Below, one piece after another: positions 33,422 through 44,090 of a stretch of DNA of 64,000 nucleotides. Each line of letters starts with the position of its first letter. Positions within the stretch are counted from its first letter, which is position 1. The stretch spans positions 59,911,264 through 59,975,263 of the forward strand of contig JASWHV010000003.1 of assembly GCA_030760725.1 (NCBI GenBank), in the 5' to 3' direction. Both the position numbers and the translations under genes were made by a program. Under the pieces are notes generated by a model, which searched no databases, was not told where the DNA came from, and saw nothing but the letters and a program-made list of their open reading frames with translations. Source of the stretch: Neostapfia colusana. Its lineage: Eukaryota; Streptophyta; Magnoliopsida; Poales; Poaceae.

Positions 33422-36400
33422 TGTGACGCCCTCGATTCTGTAGAACACAGAACCGAGAAATGATGCGTATGTGTGCCCAGGACGTTCATCACACATAAAC
33501 ATATACTTCACAAACTGAATTCAGAATATATATAACCACGAATAACAGGGTTTATTACAATGTTTCATGAGTCTTGGACTCATGTTAGCAGCGGAAGTCT
33601 TATTCTAGCAGTGGAAGTCTTTATTCTAGCAGCGGAAGTCTTCTAACTAGTGAGGAAGCAAACTAAGCAGCAGCAGCGGCTCCATATCTACTCCATCCCC
33701 ACAGGCAAGTTGATGGTGGATCACACTCCTAATATTCCACGGGGTCTTCATAGTACTCCTCTCCTGTTGCTGATGTATTATGATAATGCAAGTTTGAGTA
33801 CATGATGTACTCAGCAAGTGCGGGAAAATATGATATGTAGCTTACAACAAGGCAGGTATAAAAAGGCTCATTGCAGAAAGCAAGTTTATTTCTCAAAACA
33901 CGATAAAAACAGCAACTTAGCTTTAAATGAATGTAATCCCAACATGTATTTAAACATTAACATACCTCCATTATGATTCATCCCTTTCCATGTCTCAACC
34001 AGACATTAATCTTTCTCAACTTTGCTCATGAATACCATCTCGTATTCACTACCATCTCATGAATACCATCTCATATTCACTACCATTTTATCTCATATTC
34101 AATTCCATCTCATTCTGAGACCAAATCTCGTTGCCATTACTCAACAGTCATGCAACCAATCGCATTACCCGGACTCAACAGCCCGTCCCGAAAACCAAAA
34201 CCATAACCAAACCAAAAACCATAATAAAAAACCTTCCCAAAAACTATCCCAAGTAATCATGTGGGTTGTCCAGGCGCTCGTGACCGTAAGCTCGGCTATC
34301 ATGATAGTTTTAGACTTTACAGAGTTTGTATCACATTACCCACAAGTTTGTGATTTCGTCACCCATCGGCAAATGCAGAACCTCCATTATACCAGTACAC
34401 AACCATCGGTGTATGGTCAAGAGATCACAAAATAGCCTTTACAAAGGGGCTACTAGATGTATGGACTCACTAAGATTTCACCAGCAGGCTAGAATATCCA
34501 ATTCTCCCACCACGGCCACCTCTTGTGCCATGCCGTTCCCAGGGCAGTCCTCACTCGTCTCCCATTCCCCGCGCCTTCCACGGTCCATAACAATCTAGCA
34601 ACTTACCTAATTACTCAGCTAAGTCGCACCCATACTTGGCCTTGTGGTGGCACTGTTATCCTGGCATGGCTCGCATGAACCGGTCCATAGATCTACGGCG
34701 AGTAACCACCATCTCATACTACCTCATCCACAAACCAAGCTTGCCTAGATCTCCCTCCGATTCATGTTCATTAATAACATCAGTTTGTCATTATTCTTAT
34801 GAGTGCAGTTAGCTAGACACATCTATCTCGCTTCCCGTATCCCATGGACTCAGCGAAGCATAAAAGCAAAAACCATATCCGACTCATTAACTTTCCCGGT
34901 GACAAGGGTGGTTAACAAAACTAGTAAACTCCTATGAAAGGGTTTCCCATCATGTTGACTCGGCATACACAATTTTTGCAACCAAAACAGTTTTTGAAAA
35001 CATGGGATCAATATGGTCAAGGGGCACTTGCCTTGTTCTTGCGGTTCCTGTTGCTCGAATTCTTGCTGTTGTAGTCCGTCGTAGGTAGCTCCCTGAGCTT
35101 GTCCTTCTATACGCGATCACACACATACAAGATTCATAGCAATCAATCATCATGTACAAACTCTACTTTAAGATGCAATGATGCATATGCATGTTAATCC
35201 TATGATGCAGTTTAGTTTGTACGTGTTCTTGCATGGCTTGCATGGTTTTTACAATGAACAAAGGTGTAGGGATCAAATGTGGACGTGGTGATGATCTGGA
35301 CTCAAGATCTAGATCAAACTCCAGCGAAGGGGTTTAGCTCGGTGAGTTTGTGGGGGGGGCTAGGGCTTCTTAGATGTTGGCTTAGAAAAAGATGTTACGA
35401 TCAAGGGGTTGTTTTGGGTTCTATTTATAATCGGGAAAAGAAGAGCCCTAATCTGATCAAAATTCGAATAAGAGTCCTATTCAAATTGTTTTTGAATCTT
35501 AACAGCTTATCTTCAATTGATTTGGTGCGTAGCAACGTGGAATTCGTGTTGGTTTCCTCAGTACCGAGGATTCCCACGCGTACAGAAGAAAAACTGCTTC
35601 AGAATCGCGTCCTTACGCGGTGATGAGCTCCGGAGGCTCCACGTGTCCAGCAGGGTCCTGGTCTCCCTTTTCCACAAATACGAGCTCCGGTTGTGCCACG
35701 TGTCAGGCAGGCGAGACCTCCCTCTTCCTCCGAGGTGAGCTCCGCGTGTGCCACGCGTCCTGGCGGGAAGGAACCTCCCCTCTTTCCAGAGACGAGCTCC
35801 GTGTGCGCCACGTGTCTGGTGGGTCGGGACCTCCCCTCTCAACAGAGGCGAGTTCCACGTACGCCACGTGTCAGTGCCGGACCTCCCCCCTCTTCGGTGG
35901 CGAGCTCCGTGAGTGCCACGTGTCAGTTCTTGACCTCCCCTCTCTTCCAAGGTGAGCTCCGATAGTGCCACGTGTCAGAGCCGGACCTCCCCTCTCTTTG
36001 AAGGTGGGCTCCGAGAATGCCACGTGTCCAATAGCGCCAGACTTCCTTTCTCCTCAGAGACGAGCTCTGAGGTTGACACGTGTCTGTCAGCGTCGGACCT
36101 CCTGGAGATAAGCTCCGGAGATGACACGTGTCCAACAGTGTCAGACCTCCCGGAGGTGAGCTCCGAAGGTGACACGTGTCCAGTAGGACCGGACCTCTCG
36201 GAGGTGAGCTCCGAGAGCGACACGTGTCCAGTAGGACCAGACCTCTCAGAAACAAGCTCCGAGCGTGACATGTGTCCCGTGCGGCTGGTCCTCTCCCTTC
36301 CGCGGTGACTAGCTCCGAAGGCGACACGTGTCCTGCGGGGCTGGCATCGCTCCTCCGCAGAAGCTAGCTCCGGGGGCAACACGTGTCCCACGGAGGTCGG

Positions 36401-36659
36401 ACCTCTCCCCCTTTGCGAGGATGAGCCCCGAGCCTGCCACGTAGCCAGTTTAGCGGCGGACCTCTCCCCCTTTGCGGAGATGAGCTCCGAACACGCCACG
36501 TGGCCAGCGGCCGCGGAAATTGTCTACAGTGCTTCTCGGCGAACTGGAATTTGCTCTTTTTGGCTATCTTTTTTATTCTTTCTCGGTTTCAACTTATTTT
36601 AAAACGTTTCTCTACATCAAATATGAATATATGCAGAAATAAAAAATGAGGGAGTCACA
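33422..36659 (-). repeat. 5' LTR of the gag-only element
   Basis: Same ends as the partner LTR and closely similar along its length, apart from a deletion near 35317 of about 209 bp. In the transcribed (minus) direction the order is LTR start (36659), G-box array (36500 to 35640), TATA box (about 35429-35421), then the long remainder up to the primer site at 33422. Confidence 0.92.
35421..36510 (-). promoter_or_regulatory. G-box/ABRE-like unit array upstream of a TATA box
   Basis: About 16 tandem units of 47-58 bp, each with GAGCTCCG and a CACGTGTC or ACACGTGTC core (some CACGCGTC or CACGTAGC). They are followed in the transcribed direction by TATAAATAG at about 35421-35429. CACGTG is the G-box, and ACGTGTC matches the ABA-response element bound by plant bZIP factors. 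The same array lies in the other LTR at 30940-31815. A role as stress- or light-responsive enhancer is inferred. Confidence 0.65.
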
Positions 36660-36664
36660 GCAAG

Positions 36665-37243
36665 AGATCCCAGAAATGTTCGTCTTGGGTTGTCAACAGA
36701 TGGTTTCACCCCTTTCAGCACCAGTAACAACTCATACTCTTGTTGGCCTGTTTTTATCATGCCCTACAATCTCGTCCCAACATGTGCCTGAAAGAAGGAT
36801 ACATATTCCTCACAGCCATCATTCCTGGTCATAAACATCCAGGGAAGAAAATCAATGTGTTTATGCAGCCATTGATTGAAGAGCTGAAAGAGCAATGGCA
36901 AGGGGTAAAGGCATATGACAGTCACATGATATGTGAATTTACCTTACGTGTCGCATATCTATGGTCAATCCATGATTTGTTGGCATATGGCATCTAGTCT
37001 GGTTGGTGTGTCCACGGACAGTTATGTTGCCCCATATGTATGGGTGACACTGATGCCATCAGGCTGAATAATGGAAAAAAAGTCAATTTCTTTGATTGTC
37101 ATCGACGATTCCTTCTTTCAAACCATCCTTTCAGAAGCGATACACAATCATTCTGAAAAGGCAAAACTGTTACATAAGGACATCCTTGTCGATTGACAGG
37201 CAAACAAAAAATGGCATGACATGCAAAGTTAAAAGTGTCTGTA
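36665..37243 (+). pseudogene. TNPD-type CACTA transposase, 3' part (CACTA-2)
   Basis: Resumes exactly where 28522 stopped: joining across the target duplication gives continuous PEFA-RDPRNVRLGLSTDGFTPF. It goes on through YIFLTAIIPGHKHPGKKINV, FMQPLIEELKEQWQGVKAYD, WSGWCVHGQLCCPICMGDT and NFFDCHRRFLLSNHPFR, all parts of the TNP2 transposase core, including the CxxC/CHRRFL zinc-like elements. At least two frameshifts are present near 36740-36800. The gene is cut off at about 37240, where it joins gypsy gag. Confidence 0.82.
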
Positions 37244-40200
37244 GAAGGTGGACTCCGGCAAGGAGTTAGCGGCGGCGGAAAGAAAGCGAAGCGCGCCACA
37301 AAGCAGCGGGGAAGGAGGCGGTCCTTCTCAGAAATTTCGGATGGTGAATCGGCGCCCACCAAGTCCACGCTGGCAGCCACCACAAAGGCCGATGCCATTC
37401 CGCAGTTGGCCATATTCTTCACTGGCATTCAGGCCGGCACTGCCAGTACCACCTCCGCAACAACAACAACAACAGCAGCGGGCGATGCCTTGTGCGTATG
37501 CACCTCAGCAGCGCATGCCGGGCTTTCGTCCCCTAAGAACCGGACAAGCAGTGGTCACATGCTACAAATGTGGTCGCCCAGGACACTTTGCCAGCAGTTG
37601 TCCGGAGAGACAAGGCGGCGGAGTTGCACCGCAACTTCCGGGGAGGAATCAGCCCCAGAACCCTACTAATGCGTGGCGGGCAAACCCGAGGCCCGGCACT
37701 GTCCACCAACTTGCCATAGAGGACGTGCCGGAGGGTGAGCCAATCCTTGCGGGTATGTTCCAACTCTACCAGCATCCCGCCATAGTGTTGTTTGATTCAG
37801 GCGCCACACATAGCTTCATTAGCCAAGCTTTCATTGATAGATATAGCTTGCAAATACTACCCACCGATAGTCCTTATGTGATCTGTTCACCGGGTGGGAA
37901 AATTTCAGCAAGCATGATGGTCCCAAAAGCGCCATTGTGCTTAGAGGGTAGAGTATACCCTACGTCTCTCATAATTCTAGAGGGACAAAAGGTCGATGTC
38001 ATCTTAGGGATGTCATGGTTAACCCGCCACGGCGCTGTTTTAGACACCGTCCTCCGAGTTGTGCACTTGAACTCAGAAGTGCACGAGTCTCATTCCTTAT
38101 TTCTGGACAGTCCAGAAATAAAACTTCCAAGTGTCTATCAATCCACAACCATCAGATTGGAAGATATTCCAGTGGTCCAAGAGTTCCCTGACGTGTTCCC
38201 ATATGATTTACCGGGGATGCCGCCTGATAGAGAGGTGGAGTTCAAGATTGAACTCGCACCGGGAACCATGCTAATATCCTGAAGGCCGTACAAGATGGTG
38301 CCCAAGGAGTTGGCTGAACTGAAGACTCAGCTCACGGACCTCCTGGAGAAGGGTTTTATTAGGACGAGCTCCTCGCCATGGGGCTGCTCGGCATTATTCG
38401 TGAAGAAGAAAGACGAGACGTTGCGGCTTTGCATGGACTATCATCCATTAAATGCTGTAACCATCAAGAACAAGTACCCGTTGCCACGGATCAACATGTT
38501 GTTTGATCAGTTGGTCAAAGCAAAGATCTTTTCCAAGATGGATTTAAGATCCGGGTACCCCCAGATTAAAATACGGGCTGAGGACATTCCGAAAACAACT
38601 TTCTCGACGAGGTACGGACTTTATGAGTACCTGGTCATGTTCTTCGGCCTCACCAACGCTCCAGCTCACTTCATGTATCTAATGAACTCGGTATTCATGC
38701 CGGAGCTGGACAAGTTTGTCGTGGTCTTCATCGACGACATACTGGTATATTCCAAGTCGGAGGAAGATCAAAAGAAGCATCTGCGTATAGTCTTGCAACG
38801 GCTGCGGGATCACAAGCTATACGCGAAATTCAGCAAATGTGAATTCTGGATATCGCAAGTGCCTTTTCTTGGGCATATCATCTCAGCGGAGGGTATCGCT
38901 GTAGACCCGAGCAAGATCACTCAAGTGCTGAACTGGAAATCCCCGAGAACTGTTCACGAGGTACGGAGTTTCCTCGGACTCGCGGGATATTATCGGAGGT
39001 TCATTCTGAACTTCTCAAAGATTGCCAAGCCTATGACAGAGCTGCTAAAGAAGGCTACCAAATATATTTGGAGTCCAGCATGTGAAGCAGCATTCAAGGC
39101 TTTAGTCAAGCACCTAACATCAGCACCGGTTTTATCGCAGCCAGACACAACAAAACCGTTCGATGTGTACTGCGATGCATCCGGCATTGGGCTCGGGTCT
39201 GTGCTGATGCAAGACCGAAGGGTGGTCGCGTATGGATCACGGCAGCAAAGAAACTATGAGCAGAATTATCCAACTCACGACTTGGAGCTCGCTGCCGTGG
39301 TACTTGCATTGAAAATGTGGAGGCACTACCTACTCGGTAACCTTGTACATTTATATACCGACCACAAAAGCCTCATGTACATATTCACTCAGAAGGAGCT
39401 GAACATGAGGCAGTGAAGGTGGTTGGAACTGATAAAGGATTACGAAATAGAGATCCATTATCACCCCGGCAAGGCAAACGTAGTGGCAGATGTGCTGAGT
39501 CGCAAGTCACACGTCAATAATCTGACCATCACACCGTTGGAAGAGAGCGAACCACCACTGCATGTGATTCCACATGGAGCTCTCTACAACTTAGCTTTGA
39601 TCCCCACTATCCATGAATAGATAGCGGCAGCCCAGAAGAATGACAAGGGCATGTCACATTTGCGGAGACATGTGGACAGTGGGGAACTGAAATGTTTCCG
39701 GAAGGACAGAGACGACGTCCTATGGTTCAAGGACCGGATCGTCGTACCCCGTAACCCGGAGTTACGGAAGAAATTTTTTGATGAGGCTCACTTATCAAAA
39801 TTTTCTATCCACCCCGGCAGCAACAAAATGTATAAAGAACTCAGAAGCAAGTTTTGGTGGACACGGATGAAGCGGGAGATCGCAAAGTACGTCTCCGAGT
39901 GTGATATATGTCAAAGGGTGAAGGCAGATCATATGCGGAAACCGGGACTGCTACAACCACTGGGCGTTCCTGCCTGGAAGTGGGAAGATGTGAGCATGGA
40001 CTTCATCGTCGGTTTACCCACCACTTTTCAGAAACGTGATTCTGTGTGGGTAATCGTCGACCGGCTCACCAAAGTTGCCCATTTCATCCCGGTCAACACC
40101 AACTACAACACCAAGAAGTACGCTGAACTGTACATCTCACGGATCCTATGCTTGTACGGCGTACCCCGTACCATCATGTCGGATCAGGGCACTTTATTTG

Positions 40201-41048
40201 TGTCCCATTTTTGGGAGCAGCTGCATGCTGCATTGGGAACGAAGCTGATCCGTAGTTCAGCATACCACCCGCAAACGGATGGGCAAACCGAGCGGGTAAA
40301 TTAGATTCTAGAAGACATGCTACGAGCTTGCACTATCAACCACGACAAGAATTGGGATGATCACTTGCCGTTAGCCGAGTTCTCGTACAACAATGGGTAC
40401 CAAGCCAGCATCAAGATGGCGCCTTACGAGGCGCTATACGGAAGAAAATGCCGCACACCATTGAATTGGTGTGAGTCTGGCGAAAGGGTTACCTTCGGGG
40501 TTGATCTTGTCAACAACGCGGAGGAAAGGGTTCGACTGATTCAAGCGAACCTAAAAGCCGCCCAATCCTGACAGAAACAGTATGCGGACCGGAGAAGGCA
40601 CCCATTGCAGTTTGAAGTCGGGGATCACGTATACCTACGTGTGTCTCCAATGAAGGGCGTAAACAGATTTGGGGTGAGAGGAAAGTTAGCACCCCGATTC
40701 ATCGGTCCATTCCAGATTACCGAAAGATGTGGATCGGTAGCATACCGGCTAAAATTACCAGAAGCACTTTCCGGTGTCCACGACGTCTTTCACATTTCCC
40801 AGCTGAGGAAGTGTCTAAAGCTATCTACTACCGTTCAGCTGGAGGACATTGAAGAACTGAAACCGGATCTCACCTATCGGGAGGAACCGGTTCAGATCAT
40901 TGACGAGAAGGCCCGAACCACACGCAACCGTATGTTGTGGTTCTACAAAGTTCTGTGGAGTAATCACTCCATGGAAGAAGCGATATGGGAGAGCGAAGGA
41001 TTTCTTCGTGCTAACTACCCCAACTTTTTCACGTCGCATATCCGGTAA
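37244..41048 (+). pseudogene. Tekay-like gypsy gag-pol polyprotein (N-terminally truncated, five stops)
   Basis: Domains in order are the zinc knuckle CYKCGRPGHFASSC (about 37560), the protease LFDSGATHSFIS (about 37790) and RT with LCMDYHPLNAV, KMDLRSGYPQIKI and catalytic FIDDILVYSK (about 38730). RNase H follows (DVYCDASGIGLGSVLMQ, TDHKSLMYI), then integrase with the HHCC finger (CDICQRVKADH), SMDFIVGLPT, IMSDQGTLF and PYEALYGRKCRTP. A C-terminal chromodomain-like segment ends LRANYPNFF at about 41020. Stops lie at 38280, 39414, 39618, 40302 and 40569. The one at 40569 is CGA in the relative at 7.47 kb, and the others are explained by C-to-T changes. No frameshift is needed. The first part of gag is missing. 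Confidence 0.88.
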
Positions 41049-41117
41049 TTTTCCACCGTCCTCTCTCTCATTTTCACCTTATAATCTCGGCACGAGATTC
41101 TTTTAAGGGGGGAGAAA
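41049..41117 (+). other. 3' untranslated segment with polypurine tract
   Basis: Short spacer after the pol stop, ending in TTTTAAGGGGGGAG immediately before the LTR start TGTAAAGGCC at 41118. This is the plus-strand primer by position. Confidence 0.8.
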
Positions 41118-44090
41118 TGTAAAGGCCTCAGTTTTTGACACATTCAAAGTGTTCATCACCACACACAAACACACCTTATTTGAAGAAAGTTGATGAACAC
41201 ATTTGAAGAGCAAGTAACCATTATCAACATGCTCATTAGAGAATAAACTCACAAAATGCAAAAGTGGTATTTCCCACATGCATCATCTAGGGGCTGGGCC
41301 TATGAAAACTCCCACACCATGCTAGGAATCTCCATGCCAAGTTTCACCCAAATTCAGAACCTATTTGAAGTCTTTTTGGGTATAGCATGAAAGAGGGTAG
41401 TTTGAACCCAAATTCAAATTCAAACTGTTTTTATCCCATGACTTCAAAAGTGGGAGGCATATTCTTACTCATCACATTTTTGTGAGCTCACACACCAAAT
41501 TTCACTCCATTTGGAGTTGATCTTGACATGAGCTAAGTATAGCAAATTCAAACTTTATTTGAATTTCAAACTAAACATGTGCTGAAATTTAGTCAAACCA
41601 AAACCAATTTGAATTCTAACCAATTCAAATGGCTCAGGGGTGAATAATTCAAATCACCATGGGCATTTTAGGGCTTACTGTTTACAACAGTGATAAGAAG
41701 TTAATCTCAGAGGTTAAAATGGGGGTGGGACCCTCATGTCATAGGCTGCTGAAAACTTGCAACCGAAGCAGTGTACTTTGCCTCTGTTTATTCAACGCCA
41801 CCGAGGGCTGCTCGTGCGCCACCGAGGAGAGCTGGCGCCACCAGCTGCTTCCCGCCTCCACGCGCGAGCCCAGGGTCGGTTTCGGGGGCCTCCTAAAGCG
41901 CTCCACGCGCTCCACCGAAGCGATCATCGCTCGCTTCCTCCTCCCCGGTGAACACCGAGCTCCTCGGCCTTCCGCCTCTCTGCTCGATCGGGAAACCGCA
42001 AAAACATCACGCCCCCTCCTTCCCTGAGCGGCTAGGCAGCACCCTGAGGTCAAACTCCACTTCCCCGACGCCAAAAACCCTGAGCTCCGGCCTCCCTTGC
42101 CTGAGAACGATCGCCACAGTGGCGACCTAACCTCAGCCGAAGGTCAGGCGCTCGTGGACAGCATTCCACAGGGGCTTTCACGGGCCAGCAAGAGCGGCAA
42201 CAGGAGCGCGCGGCCACCGTGTTGCTCTCCTCCAAGTCTTGAAGTAACCCGTGTAGCATCCGCTACGAATTTCCAGATTTTGCTCTGGCGGTCTTAAACC
42301 GAGCTTCCGGTACGGTTTCTTCGAATTTCCGCTCTATGACCCTTCTTAAGTTATCAAATCTTGCACATAGGCGCTGAACTAGCCGGCGATCATTTTCCTT
42401 TTAGCATCCGTGGTATGAAACCGACTAGGAGTGACGAATTTTGAGCTCAATCAAGGACGTTCATGGCGGGCACGATCGGTCACACGGTGCCGACCAACTT
42501 GCCGCCATCTTTGAACACCTTTGAAACCTTGTTGAGCTTCCTAGAGGTGTACTGATTCTGTAGAACTGATTGTTCGAGGTCTTGGCGGGTTAGAACCCAC
42601 GGTCGACGGCGCCGAACCTCAACCGAGGCCGCCGCACGTCGCTGGTTTATTTCCAGTCACCGCCAGCTCGAACTGACCCCACATACATGTTCCTCGACGT
42701 CGATAACCCCCTGGTGGCGAGTTTCAGACCGTGCGGTGGCCGGCAGCGGCAATCCGGCGAGCTGCGGGTCTGCTCCGGCGAGAGAAGGCGGCGGGCACGA
42801 GGGAGCGTCGGGAGGTAGACGAAGGGGGTGGACTCCAGCTGTCAGCAGCTCGGATTTTAAATCGGGATCAGTCTGCGGCTCGGATCCGGTGTGCTGGCGC
42901 GCAAAAACCCCGTAGACCCCGGTGTGCCATCGCTCCCCCGTCCGACACGTGTACCGTGGACCCACCGGCAGATTTGAACTTTTCCCCGATTTTCAGAATT
43001 CATTCAAACTTCAAATCCTCATTACTTTGGCTAGGAAGCTCCAAATCGAGTGAACCAAATTTTGTTGGATTCAGCTCTCTGAGAAATTTCCAGCAAATTG
43101 AGTTTCACTTCATGAAAATCCTTATTTCTCCAGAATTAATTCCTCAAAATTTAAACTGTTTGGAATTTTAACTGGGGAAACCTTTGGAGGAAAATTCTGA
43201 AATTTTGCTGGGATGTTCACCAAAATATCCCTGAACTACAATCAAAATTTCAGATCCATTTGAGCTCATTTGTTCCACCTAATGGTGTGATTAATGAAAC
43301 TGTTCCAGAGAAAATAGAAAATGTCCAGAAACATTTTCAGAATTTCTCTGAAATTGTTTAGCTCATATATTTAGCTAGGAACCTTCCAATTAAGTGAGAC
43401 CAACTCCATTAGAACCCTCTGAAAATCTAGTTTTCAGAAAGGCATGGCTTGCTCCATGAAAATCCCTAGCACACCCTAAAGGCTCAAATTAAGGTCTAGT
43501 ACATAATTATTTGTGGAGGGCTCAAATGAGCTCTTCTGCAACTAAAACATGGCCAAGTCTCTGTTTTGGTTGTATCCAAACCACAGTAAAAATCTCAGAG
43601 TCATTGAGTCTGTATAGTGGGACTTATAGCCTTCACAAGTTTAAAATTCAATTCAAATGCATTTAAATTAATACATGTATTTGTTATATCATGTAGTCGC
43701 TAAGGTCGAGGAGGAACCCGAAGTCCTAGACTTTGTTACTCCAGAAGAGCAGCTAGCCTACGACCAAGAGCAGCAAGGCAAGCCCCGGTTTGCATTAACC
43801 TTTTTACAAATTTTTATTGTTTTGAGCGCTTACTTGGGTATGATTACTTCTTACATGGGAGTCTTGTTTGAAAACCCAAGTGCATAGCGAAGAGAACCAT
43901 GGGTTAGGATTAGGATTGAAAATCCCGTTAGCTACTGCAATGCTAAGATAGTGTAGGATTCGGTACAAGTCGGGTAGTTGGAACTACTTGCGAGCATAGG
44001 CTAGAGGCACTCGACTCGGGTAGAGATAGCACATGATACACATGGCACGAAAAATGAGACTGAGCGGAGAGTAAGGGCAACAGGAGAGTA
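41118..44090 (+). repeat. Tekay-like gypsy LTR, type A (truncated at 3' end)
   Basis: Begins TGTAAAGGCCTCAG. It parallels 11992-14790, including the GC-rich block (41800-42960) and the 81-nt exon-like block at 43697-43777. Similarity stops near 44090, inside GTAAGGGCAACAGGA, where a related but different LTR takes over. Confidence 0.8.
43697..43777 (+). CDS. exon a of the LTR-borne acidic coding sequence (type A LTR)
   Basis: 81 nt between CATGTAG| and CAGCAAG|GCAAGC. It encodes the same 26 residues as 14396-14476 with two changes (Ile to Val, Gln to Glu). Of ten codons that differ between the two copies, eight are synonymous. The matching exon b is not present because the LTR is truncated at 44090. 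Confidence 0.55.

Larger units (their letters stand above)
28523..36659 (-). mobile_element. gag-only gypsy LTR retrotransposon (TR-GAG-like), minus strand
   Basis: An 8.1-kb element with LTRs of 3,447 bp (28523-31969) and 3,238 bp (33422-36659) and only 1.45 kb between them. GCAAG at 28518-28522 and again at 36660-36664 is a perfect 5-bp target duplication. The primer site next to 33422 and the purine tract next to 31969 show that it runs right to left. Only gag is encoded; pol is absent, as in the terminal-repeat-with-gag (TR-GAG) class, so mobility depended on other gypsy elements. It interrupts the CACTA-2 transposase in antisense. Confidence 0.92.

Noticed and set aside
38990..39309. Minus-strand ORFs within gypsy pol
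   Set aside because: Shadow frames of the RT/RNase H coding strand.
41659..42297. ORFs in the type A LTR with matching ORFs at 49362-50061
   Set aside because: Same DNA in two LTR copies; frames shift between copies and no conserved reading frame emerges, unlike the 81-nt block.
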